Source: Calonectria ilicicola
Lineage: Eukaryota; Ascomycota; Sordariomycetes; Hypocreales; Nectriaceae
DNA length: 64,000 bases
Assembly: GCA_020809705.1 (NCBI GenBank)
Contig: CP085827.1
Coordinates: 3,658,001 to 3,722,000, forward strand
Reading direction: 5' to 3'
The notes under the pieces are model-generated. The model did not search any database and had not been told where the DNA came from. It saw nothing but the letters and a program-made list of their open reading frames with translations. Shown here piece after piece: positions 23,030-34,403 of the stretch (its first letter is position 1; the number at the start of each line of letters is the position of its first letter). Both the position numbers and the translations under genes were made by a program.

Positions 23030-24574
23030 ATGCACTTGGCGCTGAACGGCGGCCTCCTTGAAACAAATACCCCCTCCTTGAAACAAATGGCGCTGAATCG
23101 TTTCCCCGGCCCTTGGTACGCAAGATTGATCAAATGGCCGATGAGATATTATGAGGCCCGATCCAAGCGTGAAGAGTTCGTCGTTAAGCTCCACAAACGC
23201 TATGGTCCCGTCGTCCAGATTGCACCACGGACGCTCTCCATCAACGGCACATCGGAGCTACGCCAGCTTTTTGCGCCCACTAATTATCTATCGAGGCCCG
23301 AGCCTTTACCCTTCTTTCACAGCCATGGTTCCGAAAACCTCGTGTCGACGGTAGATGGAGACTTGCATCGTGATCGACGCAAGATACTTCGGACAATCTA
23401 TTCAGCCAGCGTTGTCGATTCGCCCAATTTCCAAGCCGTTATCCAGGAGTCGGTAAAAAGGTTCTTGAAATTCATTTCCAAGAATACAGGCCCAGTCGAC
23501 ACACGCGCGGCGTTTCGTAGATTGGCATATGATATCATGAGCCACCTCGTATACGGGTCTTCTGACGCTTCAAACGTTCTGGATAAGGACTATCAACATG
23601 GCTTGGAGTTTGACATTAATTGGGATAGAGAGAGGTCAAATCAATATGGCACTCTCTTTATGATATATTTCCCCAATCTAACTATGTGGCTCCGTCGTAT
23701 GAATCTCGCACCAAGCTCGATCGATGGATCGATTCCTTCAGAGTTGGCTATCGGCAAAGTTGGCTGTGAAGCACTAGATGCACTAAAAACCGCCACAGAT
23801 GTACTAAGTCAGCTGGCTCCAGGCTCAGAGCCTCTAATTCACCGCCTTTATCGCCACCATCTAAATAATGACTCGTTCCCGGAAGTTCCGTCTGAAGGAT
23901 ATATCCTCAGCGAATGCTTTGATCATTTTTGGGCTGGTGTTGACACAACAACGGGCGCACTTGTGCCACTGGTTGAGCACCTTTCTATGCCAAACAATAA
24001 ATATTATCAGTCAAACTTGCAAGAAGATATTAATAACCTGAGAGCCGAATATAACCGCGATTCACTTTCGAATACAGAGCTGAAACAGTCGCAATATTTG
24101 AACGCCGCGATACGAGAAACCTTGCGTTTCAATGCCCCAATTGGGGTCAACTTGGACCGCCAAACACCTTCAATTGATGGCGCGGTCTCATTGGGGGAAT
24201 TGAAAATACCCACTGGGTGGACTGTCGGGGCATCGCCTTTTGTTGTTGGCCGCAACGAGGATGTTTTTCCTGAGGGTGAAAAATGGACTCCAGAACGTTG
24301 GATGAAGAATGATACCCAGATACCAACCGGTATTATGCAGGCTCACAATTTAGCAATGATGAAAAAACACTTTTTGGCTTTCGGGGCAGGCCCTCGGATG
24401 TGTATAGGTATCAATGTTGCCTGGGCGATGATGAGAGCAACAGTGGCGAGCATCTACCAAGACTATGAGACGGAATTGGAAGACTCTCTTCCAATGAAGG
24501 GTATTAGGGAGAGCTCTAGTAGCCCCTTAGAGGGTGGCTCGAAAATCATATTTCGCAAGCGTTCTATTGGATAA
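23030..24574 (+). CDS. Cytochrome P450, intronless, without visible membrane anchor
   Basis: Single exon, 514 aa. Heme-thiolate monooxygenase. Visible: FPGPWYARL near the N-terminus (proline-rich hinge), the I-helix AGVDTTTG (about residue 302), the ExxR motif in IRETLRFN (about 360), the PERW motif (PERWMKND) and the heme loop FGAGPRMCIG (about 450) with the Cys ligand. Substrate is not deducible. Odd points: the usual hydrophobic N-terminal anchor is absent, since only ~24 hydrophilic residues precede the hinge, and two identical 16-bp copies (23053..23068 and 23073..23088) lie in that leader, offset by 20 bp. A second in-frame Met (MALNRFPGPW) lies just after. The protein may be soluble, mis-started or 5'-rearranged. 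Confidence 0.88.
   Translation: MHLALNGGLLETNTPSLKQMALNRFPGPWYARLIKWPMRYYEARSKREEFVVKLHKRYGPVVQIAPRTLSINGTSELRQLFAPTNYLSRPEPLPFFHSHGSENLVSTVDGDLHRDRRKILRTIYSASVVDSPNFQAVIQESVKRFLKFISKNTGPVDTRAAFRRLAYDIMSHLVYGSSDASNVLDKDYQHGLEFDINWDRERSNQYGTLFMIYFPNLTMWLRRMNLAPSSIDGSIPSELAIGKVGCEALDALKTATDVLSQLAPGSEPLIHRLYRHHLNNDSFPEVPSEGYILSECFDHFWAGVDTTTGALVPLVEHLSMPNNKYYQSNLQEDINNLRAEYNRDSLSNTELKQSQYLNAAIRETLRFNAPIGVNLDRQTPSIDGAVSLGELKIPTGWTVGASPFVVGRNEDVFPEGEKWTPERWMKNDTQIPTGIMQAHNLAMMKKHFLAFGAGPRMCIGINVAWAMMRATVASIYQDYETELEDSLPMKGIRESSSSPLEGGSKIIFRKRSIG
23053..23088 (+). repeat. 16-bp direct repeat in the P450 5' coding end
   Basis: The 16-mer cctccttgaaacaaat occurs at 23053 and again at 23073. The 20-bp offset is not a multiple of three, so a duplication here would shift the frame of anything upstream. 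Confidence 0.85.
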
Positions 24575-24984
24575 GTTTACACTGACTGAAGAAATGGAAA
24601 ACTCTCAGCTCACGTACTCAAATTGAATACAATATTCTAGCACCAGCCTTATTGAAAATTTGCCCAAGAACATCACCAGTGTGTGAAATTCGGATTTCAC
24701 ATAGAATATTTGGCTGACGTTGCATGTAATTGAAAACAGTTAGGAGTATTATCATATTGACAAGCCATGAAACTTTTAACCAAATTTGGGTTTGATTTAT
24801 TGTATTTCAGAGAACGATGGACTTGCATTTCGCGCCCGCTATCATAAGTAGCCAAATTGTAACAGTCTTAAGGACCAATGATCTGTAATTCCAAAAAGAA
24901 ATCATCCAGTTTCAAAAATAGGCATTTCATACTTTCAACAGTATACCATTTTAGTTCCAATATCATCCAGTGGGTCTCTCATGC
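24575..24984. other. Convergent intergenic, AT-rich
   Basis: 410 bp between the 3' ends of the P450 and the HEAT-repeat gene. AT-rich, with no gene seen. Confidence 0.6.
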
Positions 24985-26289
24985 TTATAGCTTGCTGTCA
25001 TATTCTGGTAATCCTTTCACAAGCTTCTGCAGCTCAGGCTGTCCGGACGGAAGACCCCATTCCCTCAACAACATGAGGAAATTCGCGAAGGAAAACATCT
25101 TCGTGGGTACATTTGAGAGAGCCTCCACCGTCTCCTTCTGGATCGGGGTGAGCTGGTTAAAATCCGTTACCTTGTCTGGCCTGACCCCATTGAAGGCGCT
25201 GCGCAAAGCCATACTGGCTGGTTCCAGAATCTGGAACATGGAGACATGAGGTAGTTGGGAAAGCAAGGCTCTCGTCACCTCGGGATGGTCACTTCCCTTT
25301 AGATGACCAATTTCTAGGGAGCAGAGAGCGGTCAAAGTCGATATGTTGTTGCTGGAGAATGGGAATGGGATGCCACCTGAGTCCTTTGATATGTAACTTT
25401 CAAGATGCTCCTCGTCTGCCAGCGTGCGAAGGACACATCCAAGCTGTTCAGGGTTGCTGGCTCGAAGCTTGACCAGGCCAAGACTGCTCGCCAATTGGAT
25501 GAAGTCGTTGGCATCATCTTCGGAATAGGCCGCACGAAGGCGGCTGACTGTTTCTGTTTCAGAATAATCTTCAGCCATGGATTGGATAACAGCCAGAGAG
25601 AACAAGGCTGTGGCCCGGACAATGGTGTCCTTTTCAGTATCCAGAAGAGCGAACAGTGCCTGGTTAATCTCTGGCAGCTTGTCCGGGAACCAGGCCAAAG
25701 CATAGGCAGCATAAGACCGCACTGTGGCTGAATCATCTTCAAGGCAGGAAAAGATTGAGTCAAGGCCCTCTTGCACAGTTTCGTAACATCGATACTCAAT
25801 AAATGCATGGTTGTCTGCCCCATATTTGAAATCCGAAGCTCGCTGCTGACGCCTCTCGCGCTCAGCTTCGTTGCTTGCCTCTGCCACCCACTTGGCCAAT
25901 CTCTCTCTTTGTTTTTCAGGCCAATCAGGCTTTTTCATGTCCGCAATGTCTTTGCGCCACAGGGCAGTTAACTCCCCCAGAGGATTCTCTGAGGATTGGA
26001 GGCCAATGGCCAGACTAATGAGGAAATCCAAGACTCCTTCTCTCTCTGGCATCTCTGGGTCGTCAAGGAGCCGGTAGAGAAAAGGCACCGCCACGGACGA
26101 GGCCTGGTATCGCGTGCCCTGGTGATAAATGTTGCCGTACAACGCCCAATAGGCCCTTCGACGGTCATCCTCCTCTGAGGAGCAAATCTGACGTAAAAGG
26201 GGGGGAACGTCACTGGCCTCGCCATATGCGTGGTTCAGTGATGCCCAATCAATTTCGTCAATGCCGGCGAGAGGGTCCTTGGATGCCAT
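24985..26289 (-). CDS. HEAT-repeat protein of bacterial appearance, intronless
   Basis: Single exon, 434 aa, from ATG (MASKDPLAGIDEIDWASLNHAYG). Alpha-helical repeats run through the protein: AVPFLYRLLDDPEM, IFSCLEDDSATVRSYAAYALAWFPD, ALFALLDTEKDTIVRATALFSLAVI and later ALRSAFNGVRPDKVT. The N-terminal block IDWASLNHAYGEASDVPPLLR and YGNIYHQGTRYQASSVAVPFLYRLL closely resemble, from memory, a HEAT-repeat family common in actinobacteria and other bacteria. No signal peptide or catalytic motif is present, so a protein-binding scaffold is likely. The absence of introns in a window where nearly every gene of this size has them, plus the bacterial-type N-terminus, suggests horizontal acquisition. 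Function unknown. Confidence 0.8.
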   Translation of the reverse strand: MASKDPLAGIDEIDWASLNHAYGEASDVPPLLRQICSSEEDDRRRAYWALYGNIYHQGTRYQASSVAVPFLYRLLDDPEMPEREGVLDFLISLAIGLQSSENPLGELTALWRKDIADMKKPDWPEKQRERLAKWVAEASNEAERERRQQRASDFKYGADNHAFIEYRCYETVQEGLDSIFSCLEDDSATVRSYAAYALAWFPDKLPEINQALFALLDTEKDTIVRATALFSLAVIQSMAEDYSETETVSRLRAAYSEDDANDFIQLASSLGLVKLRASNPEQLGCVLRTLADEEHLESYISKDSGGIPFPFSSNNISTLTALCSLEIGHLKGSDHPEVTRALLSQLPHVSMFQILEPASMALRSAFNGVRPDKVTDFNQLTPIQKETVEALSNVPTKMFSFANFLMLLREWGLPSGQPELQKLVKGLPEYDSKL

Positions 26290-27767
26290 TTTGATGCTGT
26301 GATTGTAGGTTTGCTAGTAGAATGAATGGATTTCTCAATGGAATATTCACGAATATTTATACAAGTTTCATTTCTTGGCCTGTCAGCCTAACTGACCGAC
26401 ATAGAGAGCCGTTCACCATCCACGGGCTAAAAATGGTGAGAAGGCGTGAGGGCAGCGATCATTGGTCGCCAGGGGGGTTGCAGCCTACGCTAGGGGAAAA
26501 GGGGGGTCGGTAGCGTCATGGCTGACTTTGAGACCCTTGGTCATCTTATTTGGCGTCTGCCAGTATATATCAGGCAGAATTTACAGATGATGTTGAGAAA
26601 TCTATCAAGATAGGCGAGAAATGTACTTGGGAGTCGCGAGTCACCCTAATAATGCAGATTAGCCTAGGTGCTAGCAGCGTGCAAGCCAATGTTGGAGTGG
26701 TTAGCATTCACTGCTTGGTGCTGATCGTGCGAGACCAATGCTCAGAAGCGTCTTGTATCTAGGAAATTTCCAGTCATGGTCAGATAATATCAGAGGATAA
26801 TTGCTGCAAGGTGCTGACATTGGATGAAGTGATTCGCCCAGACCCGTAGAAATTGTGTAGAAAAGCCCGCTGACGTCTTCAGCAAGATGGATCAGACCCG
26901 CTCGCCCGATCCAACCCCGCTCAGAATTCTACCTCAAACATCTTCCCTACTGCAAAAAAAAAAAAAAAATAAAAATATAGATCAAACTACATCTTACTTC
27001 GACTACGAGATTCCGGATTGTTTTTGTTTTTGTTTTTTTTTTAACGTTGATGATGGCTCGATGCTGCAACTGGAAAGATGGACGCCACGTGGAAACCTTC
27101 TCCAGAGTGACTTTACCACATCCAACGCCGACCAGTCCCCAAGCAGCAACATAGCTTCATTCCGCCCAGTGAAATATTTCATGTAAACAAAATGGAGTTC
27201 CTTTTATTTTTTCTCTAATTATATAGCTACTTTTATTTCCAGTTCCATCTTCAAGCTGAATAGAGTCGTGATTTTTGGTGTCCGGAACAAGCCCAACGTT
27301 TTTGCGTCCCACAACAGTCAATGACGACACTGCAATCTTTCCACACATCGGGCCGTGTGGCTCTGTCTCATACCTATCCGGAAACTCGCGTGAGCTTAAC
27401 TCAAATCAACTATGACGCTACACAGGTCGCCGCATTCGTTGTCGTCAGCATCGTATCGTACTTTAGCTTGCCGCGAATTCTCTTTTGGAGATGCCACAAA
27501 GCCTATTTCTGGTCTGAATATGGGCCAGTCTCGATCATGTCTCGGCTATAAAGTAGCAATGATTCTTTTCCTCATCCAAGTCATTCAGCATCACTCACAT
27601 CCAGAGCCAAACGAGCCGGATCACTCAACAGCATCGCAAGATAAAGTCTCAACAACCACGCGGAAGCCATTCATTAATACTCATTTATCACCCTAAACTT
27701 TTTTTATTTTTACGTCTGCTGACTGCACCAACTACCCTTTTTAATTCTCTCAACACTCTCCGACAAT
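26290..27767. other. Intergenic with homopolymer tracts
   Basis: 1.48 kb without a supportable gene. Contains a run of A at about 26954-26970 and T-rich GTTTTT-type repeats at about 27018-27042. The last ~200 bp are CA/CT-rich and are probably the promoter and leader of the small secreted-protein gene. Confidence 0.5.
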
Positions 27768-28154
27768 ATGAAGTTCACCCTTACTATCCTTGTGGCCTAT
27801 GCCACCACCTTTGGACTCGCCGTCCCTCACGTTCGGAGCTACCTCGCTCGCGTCAGCGACATCCCTCAAAGGAGGGAGATTGTAGACGTCTTTGAGAGAG
27901 ATCCGTCATACGAAGCCGAACTTGAAGAGCTCGACTTCTCTACGCGTCAGATCGAACGCAAGCCCAGCAGACACGAGTACCGCGAAGACACTGCGGATCA
28001 AGCCAACCTCAGGAGGATGGACATTGGAATGCTCTTTGGAGACATCACTTCGGTAGTCGAAGACCTTTTAACCCTGGATATTCCAGCAGCGTTTGCTGAC
28101 ATGAAAGCAGCTATGGGGTGGCATGTAGGACTTTTCACGGAAAGGAGGATCTAA
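27768..28154 (+). CDS. Small secreted protein, 128 aa
   Basis: Single exon. A clear signal peptide (MKFTLTILVAYATTFGLAVP) is followed by a charged, Arg/Glu-rich mature region (QRREIVDVFERDPSYEAELEELDFSTRQIERKPSRHEYRE) and an amphipathic C-terminal part (MLFGDITSVVEDLLTLDIPAAFADM). No cysteine is apparent, so it is not a cysteine-knot effector. Possible Kex2-like basic sites (RR at the start of the mature region, RR before the end) suggest processing, but this is inference. No family recognised; candidate effector-like or cell-wall-associated peptide. An intron that alters the C-terminus cannot be excluded. Confidence 0.55.
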   Translation: MKFTLTILVAYATTFGLAVPHVRSYLARVSDIPQRREIVDVFERDPSYEAELEELDFSTRQIERKPSRHEYREDTADQANLRRMDIGMLFGDITSVVEDLLTLDIPAAFADMKAAMGWHVGLFTERRI

Positions 28155-29667
28155 TACGAAAAAAAAAAAAAGTATTGGGTGTTACACCCTCTGGTTAATC
28201 TGCGGCACTGGTTGCATTCGCACGCTCGATTATTCATCTCAAGTTTGAAGTATCTGGCGGGTCAAGACTGTGTGGGCCACTGGCTTGGGCAGATGAAATC
28301 ATCCATCCCCTCACAGTTGACCGTTATTAACGTCACATCCTTAATGCAGCCAATGTGCTGTTTTTTATTCTTTTCATTTGTCTTCTGAAGGAGGAAAAGG
28401 AAAATTGAAAAGCTAGCAAAAAAAAAAGTGAAAACAAGAGGAAGGGCAAAAAATATGTCATATATGTCAGACACACCCTCTACCAAGTTGGGTATAATCA
28501 GTTCAATTCCATCTATTTGAACATTGTCGACCATGCTATATCTGAGAAACACACTTTTCGGTGATTATATATATTCATTTTGCACGCAGTCTCTAATCTA
28601 CCATGTGCAATCGCTAGTGTAAAGAGCCAAGAGTCTGACCCAATGTCAGCATGCGTCTGGGAACACGGCACAAAGTTGAGTTGGGACCACCTCCACGCAA
28701 TCGCCACGACTAAACCATACGTAGGGCTGGTGACCAACGCTTGTGCAACAGACTGTGCAAGCCCACATAATTTAGTTGTGCAGCGTCTCAGTTAGTGACG
28801 GTCCGTTGCTTCGTGGCGCTGTGGGCAGCTCGACTTGTAAGCACTAACGAGGAGCCAAGGGTTTTTGTGGCTGGGAAACACGATGGGGTGGGGAAGCACA
28901 TGAGATCTATGGAAGGCAACTGGACACAAGAGCTGCACGAAGCAATTGCTTTGGGTCTTGGCAGCTGTGTATGTGCTCAATAACTCACCCGGAGAATTGC
29001 TTCTTGACAGCTGTTTTATGATCATTTAAGGGTCCTTGCAGGTACGTGGCGCTCTATCCAAAGCGTCGTCGCGTCAAGGCCCCTGTTTGTGAGGGACTCC
29101 CCCTAATCCTTGTTCTCGAATGGGGGGCTGAAATTTGACGACGGGCCCAATCAAGGCCTCAGCAGCAGGGTCCAGACTGGACTAGAGCAGGTTTAACTCG
29201 CATGGAATATCCAGTTTCTACGACTTTGCCGCGCCGCAGTAGTCGCGGCCCCCAAAATCCTACAGAGTTAAAATCCTTCCCCAACGGTGACATCAAGAGA
29301 GGGAGACAAACGTAGCAGAGATGATTAAGGAGGCGTCCTGCAGATCACCCTCTGTTTGGCCTGAGCTTCTCGCCCTACAGGGACCGTCCGTGTGGATCAT
29401 ATCGCCTGGACCTATTAGCTGAAACCGAGGAGGTTCGGCACACGCCACCATGCGTCTTCGTCATCAACTAAAGTGAAGTGACATGGGTGCCCAGCCTGGG
29501 GCAATGAAATCCTTCATATGTGTCGTAGGGTCGATTCTTTTTCGTATCATCTTCCCGATCAATTAATCTGTACACGTTCCGTACGACCGCTCCTTTTGTT
29601 ATTGCTGTTTTCCGAAAGCTCGCGTGCTCTCTCCAATTGATCCAACTTCCGACACTCTTGAACCACG
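28155..29667. other. Intergenic, no gene recognised
   Basis: 1.5 kb with short frames only. Poly-A tracts lie at about 28160 and 28420. The right-hand part is presumably the promoter of the LITAF-like gene. Confidence 0.5.
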
Positions 29668-30574
29668 ATGACAATGGCTGCCCCATCCCCAGCAACCACA
29701 TTGGCAGAGGCCTCGTCCGCCGCCGTCTCCCCGCCATCATACACATCGACGCCAGTGCAGTCTGGAGCCAAGCCCGATTCCAACGCAGACGAGAAAATCG
29801 CCTTCGAAAAGCCCATCCCCGAAGAAGGCATCGAGCCCGTCAAGTCAGTCAGCCTCAATACGAAACCCAGCCAAACTCCCCCCGTCTAATGCGATGAGTA
29901 GCAAATACAACGATGCTGATCTCCCCGAGGTCGTGCCCGTGGGCTTCATTCCATCAGAAAAGAAGGACATGTCAAGTGAGGGAAGCGCCGCGAAAGACAA
30001 GGCAGCCATGCGCAGCGCCGACGAAGCCCAGAATGTGCCCACGGAATATTCACAGACGCCGCCTCCAGCATTCCACCAGCATACCGACAGCTACAGCAGC
30101 GCCAACAGAATGAGCATCCCCCTCGACATGATGAATCCTTCCTCAACACCTGTCCCCGGAGGCGAGATGCACACCGTCACCCCGCTCCATCTACTTGGCG
30201 ACCAAAGCGACATGGTGGATTGTCCCTTCTGCCTTCGGCGCAGCGAGACCCGCGTGGAGAAGGGCGCCTCAAGTGCGACACAGTAAGATGATCCCAACCA
30301 GCCACGATGAATCAGCAAGCTAACATTGCCGCCCAATAGTGTCTACGCTACGGTCCTCTTCTTGACCACCTTTTGCTGTGTCGTCGCACCCTACATACGA
30401 AAGTGGGCACCCAACATCAGCCACTATTGCAAGAACTGCGACCGCAAAGTTGCATACCGCGAACACGGCTCCAAGGAGATGCAGCCACTGGGAACGCCCG
30501 AGCACCTGAGAGCCGTTTCGAAGTTCCCGGCCGCCGGACCACCTGCCACCTCAGCCAGCCAGGAACAAGTGTAA
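29668..30574 (+). CDS. LITAF-like zinc-binding membrane-associated protein
   Basis: Exons 29668..29843, 29902..30282 and 30340..30574, about 263 aa (acceptor 29898 is an alternative that adds one residue). A long Pro/Ser/Thr-rich, disordered N-terminus with PPSY and PPPAF motifs is followed by a LITAF/SIMPLE domain: DCPFCLRRSETRVEK supplies the first CxxC, then a hydrophobic membrane-inserting helix (TVLFLTTFCCVVAPYI) and HYCKNCDRKVAYRE with the second CxxC. In animals such proteins sit on the cytosolic face of endosomal or lysosomal membranes and bind sorting factors through Pro-rich motifs. Fungal roles are poorly known. The second intron separates the two CxxC halves. Confidence 0.82.
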
Positions 30575-31996
30575 ATATGGACATGACGAGACGGCCAATG
30601 TATATGGAGTTGGGGGACGACAACCAAACATGAATGGCGCTCGCGCAATATGTCAGACTTCCTTTTTTTTCCCTGCTTTCTTCTATTGAACATGGATCTG
30701 ATGCGCAATGCCAAACAGGGCTTGGACTTTGGTTATTTGTTGTTTTCATCTATTATTTTTTATTATACCAAGAAAAAACGAGGGCAGCGTGGAGATGGGC
30801 AATGAGACGGTAAATGAAACAAGCTAGCGCGCAAATTGAGTCTCCAACTTTTTAGATAGGCGGCAATTGCCGCACGGAATTTGAACTGAATGTGAAATCC
30901 GGTGAGCTTTGACTGTCCCTCGTGACCCTTGGAATCTCAGCGCGCGGCAAAGAAGGACCCTGATTCAGGATGTCGTCCTTGGTAATAATTGAGTTGATCG
31001 ACAATTAGCTTAGCCATCCCTACCGGGCGATTGAGTTTTGCGTGGAGCCCGGCGTCTAATTTCGTCGCGTTGTGACTTTTGCGGAGGACCCAGCCCACCA
31101 ATAGCGCGTATGCTGCCTTGGCTACCCATCAATAGACTCGTTTTATATCATGGTAAATAAAATTAAGCCCGGGTGAGTACCCAAGATAGAAACAAAAATG
31201 ACCAGTGCCGCGTAGCGGTGGGATAAAATACGTTGCTGTCGTGGTGTGTTCAGATGAGCTGAAGGACCCTAGTCTGAGGTTTCTGGGGTAGCACCGAAAC
31301 AATGATGCTGCATGGGGTTGATAAGACTAGCATCTTTATAAACACCATGGTCCCTGTCATCAAAGAGGCGCTAATGAGGGTAGCCAAACCGTGTAATATA
31401 ATAAAACTTGGAGATCAATTACATCAGTGACGAGGATGTGAAAGGTTTGCTGAAGGGTCGTACTACCCTGGAGATGATGCCCTGCCCAAACATCCAGTAG
31501 CACGCGAAGAGGGATCCGTCTTTCTACTTCCACTTGTTATATAGCCATATGATCTAACTGGTTTTACTGAATTTTTCTTCGGTCTAATAATAATTGGATC
31601 ATGTTTTCGCCTAATCAGTGATATCTCTTGGGACAGTACTTTCGCTATGTGTATCGTGTGCTTAATAACAGTTCGATGAGAACGCCCTCACATCAAATTT
31701 CCCACAGTCTTTACATGTGCCATTGGTGACGTCGCGACCATCTAAATTAATATTGGATTAGGTTCGGTTTTGCTTCTTGGTTTGGCCCCAACCTCATCTT
31801 GGAGTCAAAACAGCAATCTATTGCTGACTTTTAGCCACGGCACATGTCTTTCACGCGCCCGCAAACCTAGTGATCAAAAGGTTTCAGCCATAAAACGAAG
31901 TGGGTATTTGTAAATCGCATTGCTGTTGCTCTTAACCAAGCGCTTCTATTCTAATGTAGCATATCCAACCCTCGACGTAATTAAAATACAGGTCCA
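30575..31996. other. Convergent intergenic, no gene recognised
   Basis: 1.4 kb between the 3' ends of the LITAF-like and ferroxidase genes. No convincing coding frame, tRNA or repeat was found. Confidence 0.5.
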
Positions 31997-34194
31997 TCAC
32001 CTGTGAGATATTTGGTCGTCGCCAGCAGCTCTTGCCTCTCCATTGGTGGGGTTGGAAGCACCCGTGCTGCCATCAGCGGCAGCAAGGAGGGGCTCTCTCT
32101 CGGCACTGGGCTGTCCCTCCTTTGTGGGGGGAGTCCTCAATCCGTATGAAGCCACGACCCAGATGCCGAAAATGCCCATGGCGGTGCTAACGATGAAGGC
32201 AATGATGCCCTTGAGTGTGAATCTGCTTATGCGTTAGCTCTCGAATTCTTCAATTCGTCCTGGACGCCGAACACTTACCCAGCTGGTAGAGGGGGAGGAG
32301 GGGCGTTTTCACCCGAAAGGTTGAGGAAGTCTTCCGAGTTTCCGGCGGCGTTGCCCTTGGTGGGAATGTTTCCAGACTTGCAAGCCTTCAAGTGGTCCTT
32401 GGGGATCGAAATGGTGGACTGCAGCTCCAAGGGTGCCTCGACAAAGGTAGCAATGAGACCAGAGGTGACGTGCCACTCAATGTGACAGTGGAACAACCAG
32501 ACACCTATAACACTTTTGTTAACACTGCGTCTGATGCAAAAAAAAGTAAAAAAAAGTAGATAGCCAATTACTGACCTGGGTTGTCAGCCTTGAATCGAAG
32601 AATGACGTAGCCCTCGGGCACGACGACAACAGTATCTCGGCGAGAAGGCGTCTTGGAAAACTCGACGCCAGAACCAGGGTAGACTCCGGCCTCGTCGTCA
32701 CTGCGGTACAAGATCTGGAAGTCGTGGCCGTGGAGATGGAAAGGGTGGCGGCCAGAGTCAAGGTTGTTGAGGACAATCTGGACAATCTCGCCCTTTTCGA
32801 GGACAAAGCTGTTGGTGTAGGATCCGTAGACGCGGGGGTTAGTTGCTAGCTCGCCGCTGGTGAGGGCCGTGTACAAGGTGGGGACCTTGGGGGGCTTGTA
32901 GGTGATGTTGTTGAAGAAGGCATAGTTGACACCGTCGTTGAGGTTGTCCATGACGACATTGAGCTCAACAATCTTGCTGGGCTCGGGGAGAATTTCCATC
33001 TCGTCATAGGGAACCAAGTCGGCATCGTCAAAGGGCTGGAATTCGTCGACAACGGCAGGCTTGGGCAGATCCTTGGCCTCGTTGTATACCAACCAACCAG
33101 TGACGTTCCAGTCGAGGTCATCAGGCATGATGTCAAAGAGAGTCTGCATGGAACGTTAATTTTGCTCATCTACTTTGCGGGTTTGGCTGTACTCACAGTA
33201 TCCATGCTGGCAACGATGGGGAAGTTGGCCTTGTCCGTGCTCTTGGCCGTGACGAGGAAGCTGCATCGCTGGGCAGCGGAAAGATAAATCATGTCAGTCT
33301 CGGTGGGCTTGGTGTAGACACCGTCAATCTCAACAATAGTCATGTTGTGGCCCTCAATCCAAAAGTACTGTCCAGCAAAGGCACCAATGTTGATCAGGCG
33401 GATGAGATAAGTCTTGCCGGTTTCGATGGGGACTTTGAGGTCCTGAGTCTCACTCATGAGGGCAGCTTGAGGTACAGGCTCAGCACCAGTGGGGTTTCCC
33501 TTGGCCAGGAACTCGGGAATCAGGACCTGCATTTCCTCATGGTACCAATCGGAGAGGGTCATGACGATTTCCTCGTCATACTTGTTAGTGAAGGGAGAGT
33601 CCGGGTCATGAATGATGAGGGGACCTCGTAGGCCATCGGGGTATTGGCCTTCTGAGTGAGAGTGATACCAGTAGGTACCGGGTTGAGTAATCTAGGAGGT
33701 AAAGGTTAGATTCGATGTGTATGGATTATATATATATACGAGTTGGACAATATATATATCTATACCCATATAAATACACATATGTATATATATATAGATG
33801 TAAAAAATATATAGACGTGTATGTCTAGAATATAATGTGAGATGAGATGACTTACTGTAAAGTTGTATAGAAAAGAATCACCCGGTGCAATGGGGCACTG
33901 TGTGACCTGGGCGGGGCCGTCCATGTGGATTGAGCCATTCATGAACAGGCCGTGAAAGTGCAGCGACGTCGACTGGTTGCCCAGGTTGTTGTGGGCGTTG
34001 ATGACGATGGTGTCGCCGATGTTGGCCTCGATCTGCGGGATGGGCCATTTGCCGTTGATGCCAATGGTTGGCCGCTCAAAGGCGCCGTCGGGGTTGGCTC
34101 GCACCCACTCGATGTTGAAGTCATACGAGACGGTGGCGGCCCAGGCAGGAGCTGCGAGGGCCAGCGCCGCGAGCCATCTGGGAACACGACCCAT
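31997..34194 (-). CDS. FET3: Multicopper ferroxidase, Fet3 type
   Basis: Exons 33856..34194, 33197..33691, 32576..33143, 32279..32504 and 31997..32222, 617 aa. Cell-surface ferroxidase that oxidises Fe(II) to Fe(III) for uptake by the Ftr1 permease. Signal peptide [19 protein letters not shown]. Three cupredoxin domains carry the copper motifs [28 protein letters not shown] and [12 protein letters not shown] (type 1 Cys plus flanking His). The last exon gives a C-terminal TM helix ([20 protein letters not shown]) and a short cytoplasmic tail, as in Fet3p, which distinguishes it from secreted laccases. The divergent partner FTR1 starts at 35349. Intron 1 (33692..33855) is long (164 nt) and full of TA repeats; the other introns are 53-71 nt. 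Confidence 0.95.
33692..33855 (-). repeat. TA-rich simple repeats within FET3 intron 1
   Basis: The 164-nt intron (GTAAGT...TCCTAG) contains several TA dinucleotide runs (about 33728-33800). This makes it roughly three times longer than the other introns of the gene. Confidence 0.8.
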
Positions 34195-34403
34195 GGTGGT
34201 TGTGTGAGAGAGGAGCGCTGGTGGTGCAGCACAGCAAAAGGCGAGAGAGAGAGACAGCCTGTGGCTGAGGGGATAAAAGAGGTGCGAGAGAGAGGAAGAG
34301 AGGTTGTAGTGCAGTACACTGAAGCGTTTGCCGCGCGCCTCAACACGCTTGTGACGAAATGACGGAGCTCTACCGCGCTAGCCCAGCCAGCGTCTTCATG
34401 CGT

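Noticed and set aside
33952..34362. 136-codon plus-strand frame over the FET3 first exon
   Set aside because: Antisense to the signal peptide and first cupredoxin strand of FET3; no motif.
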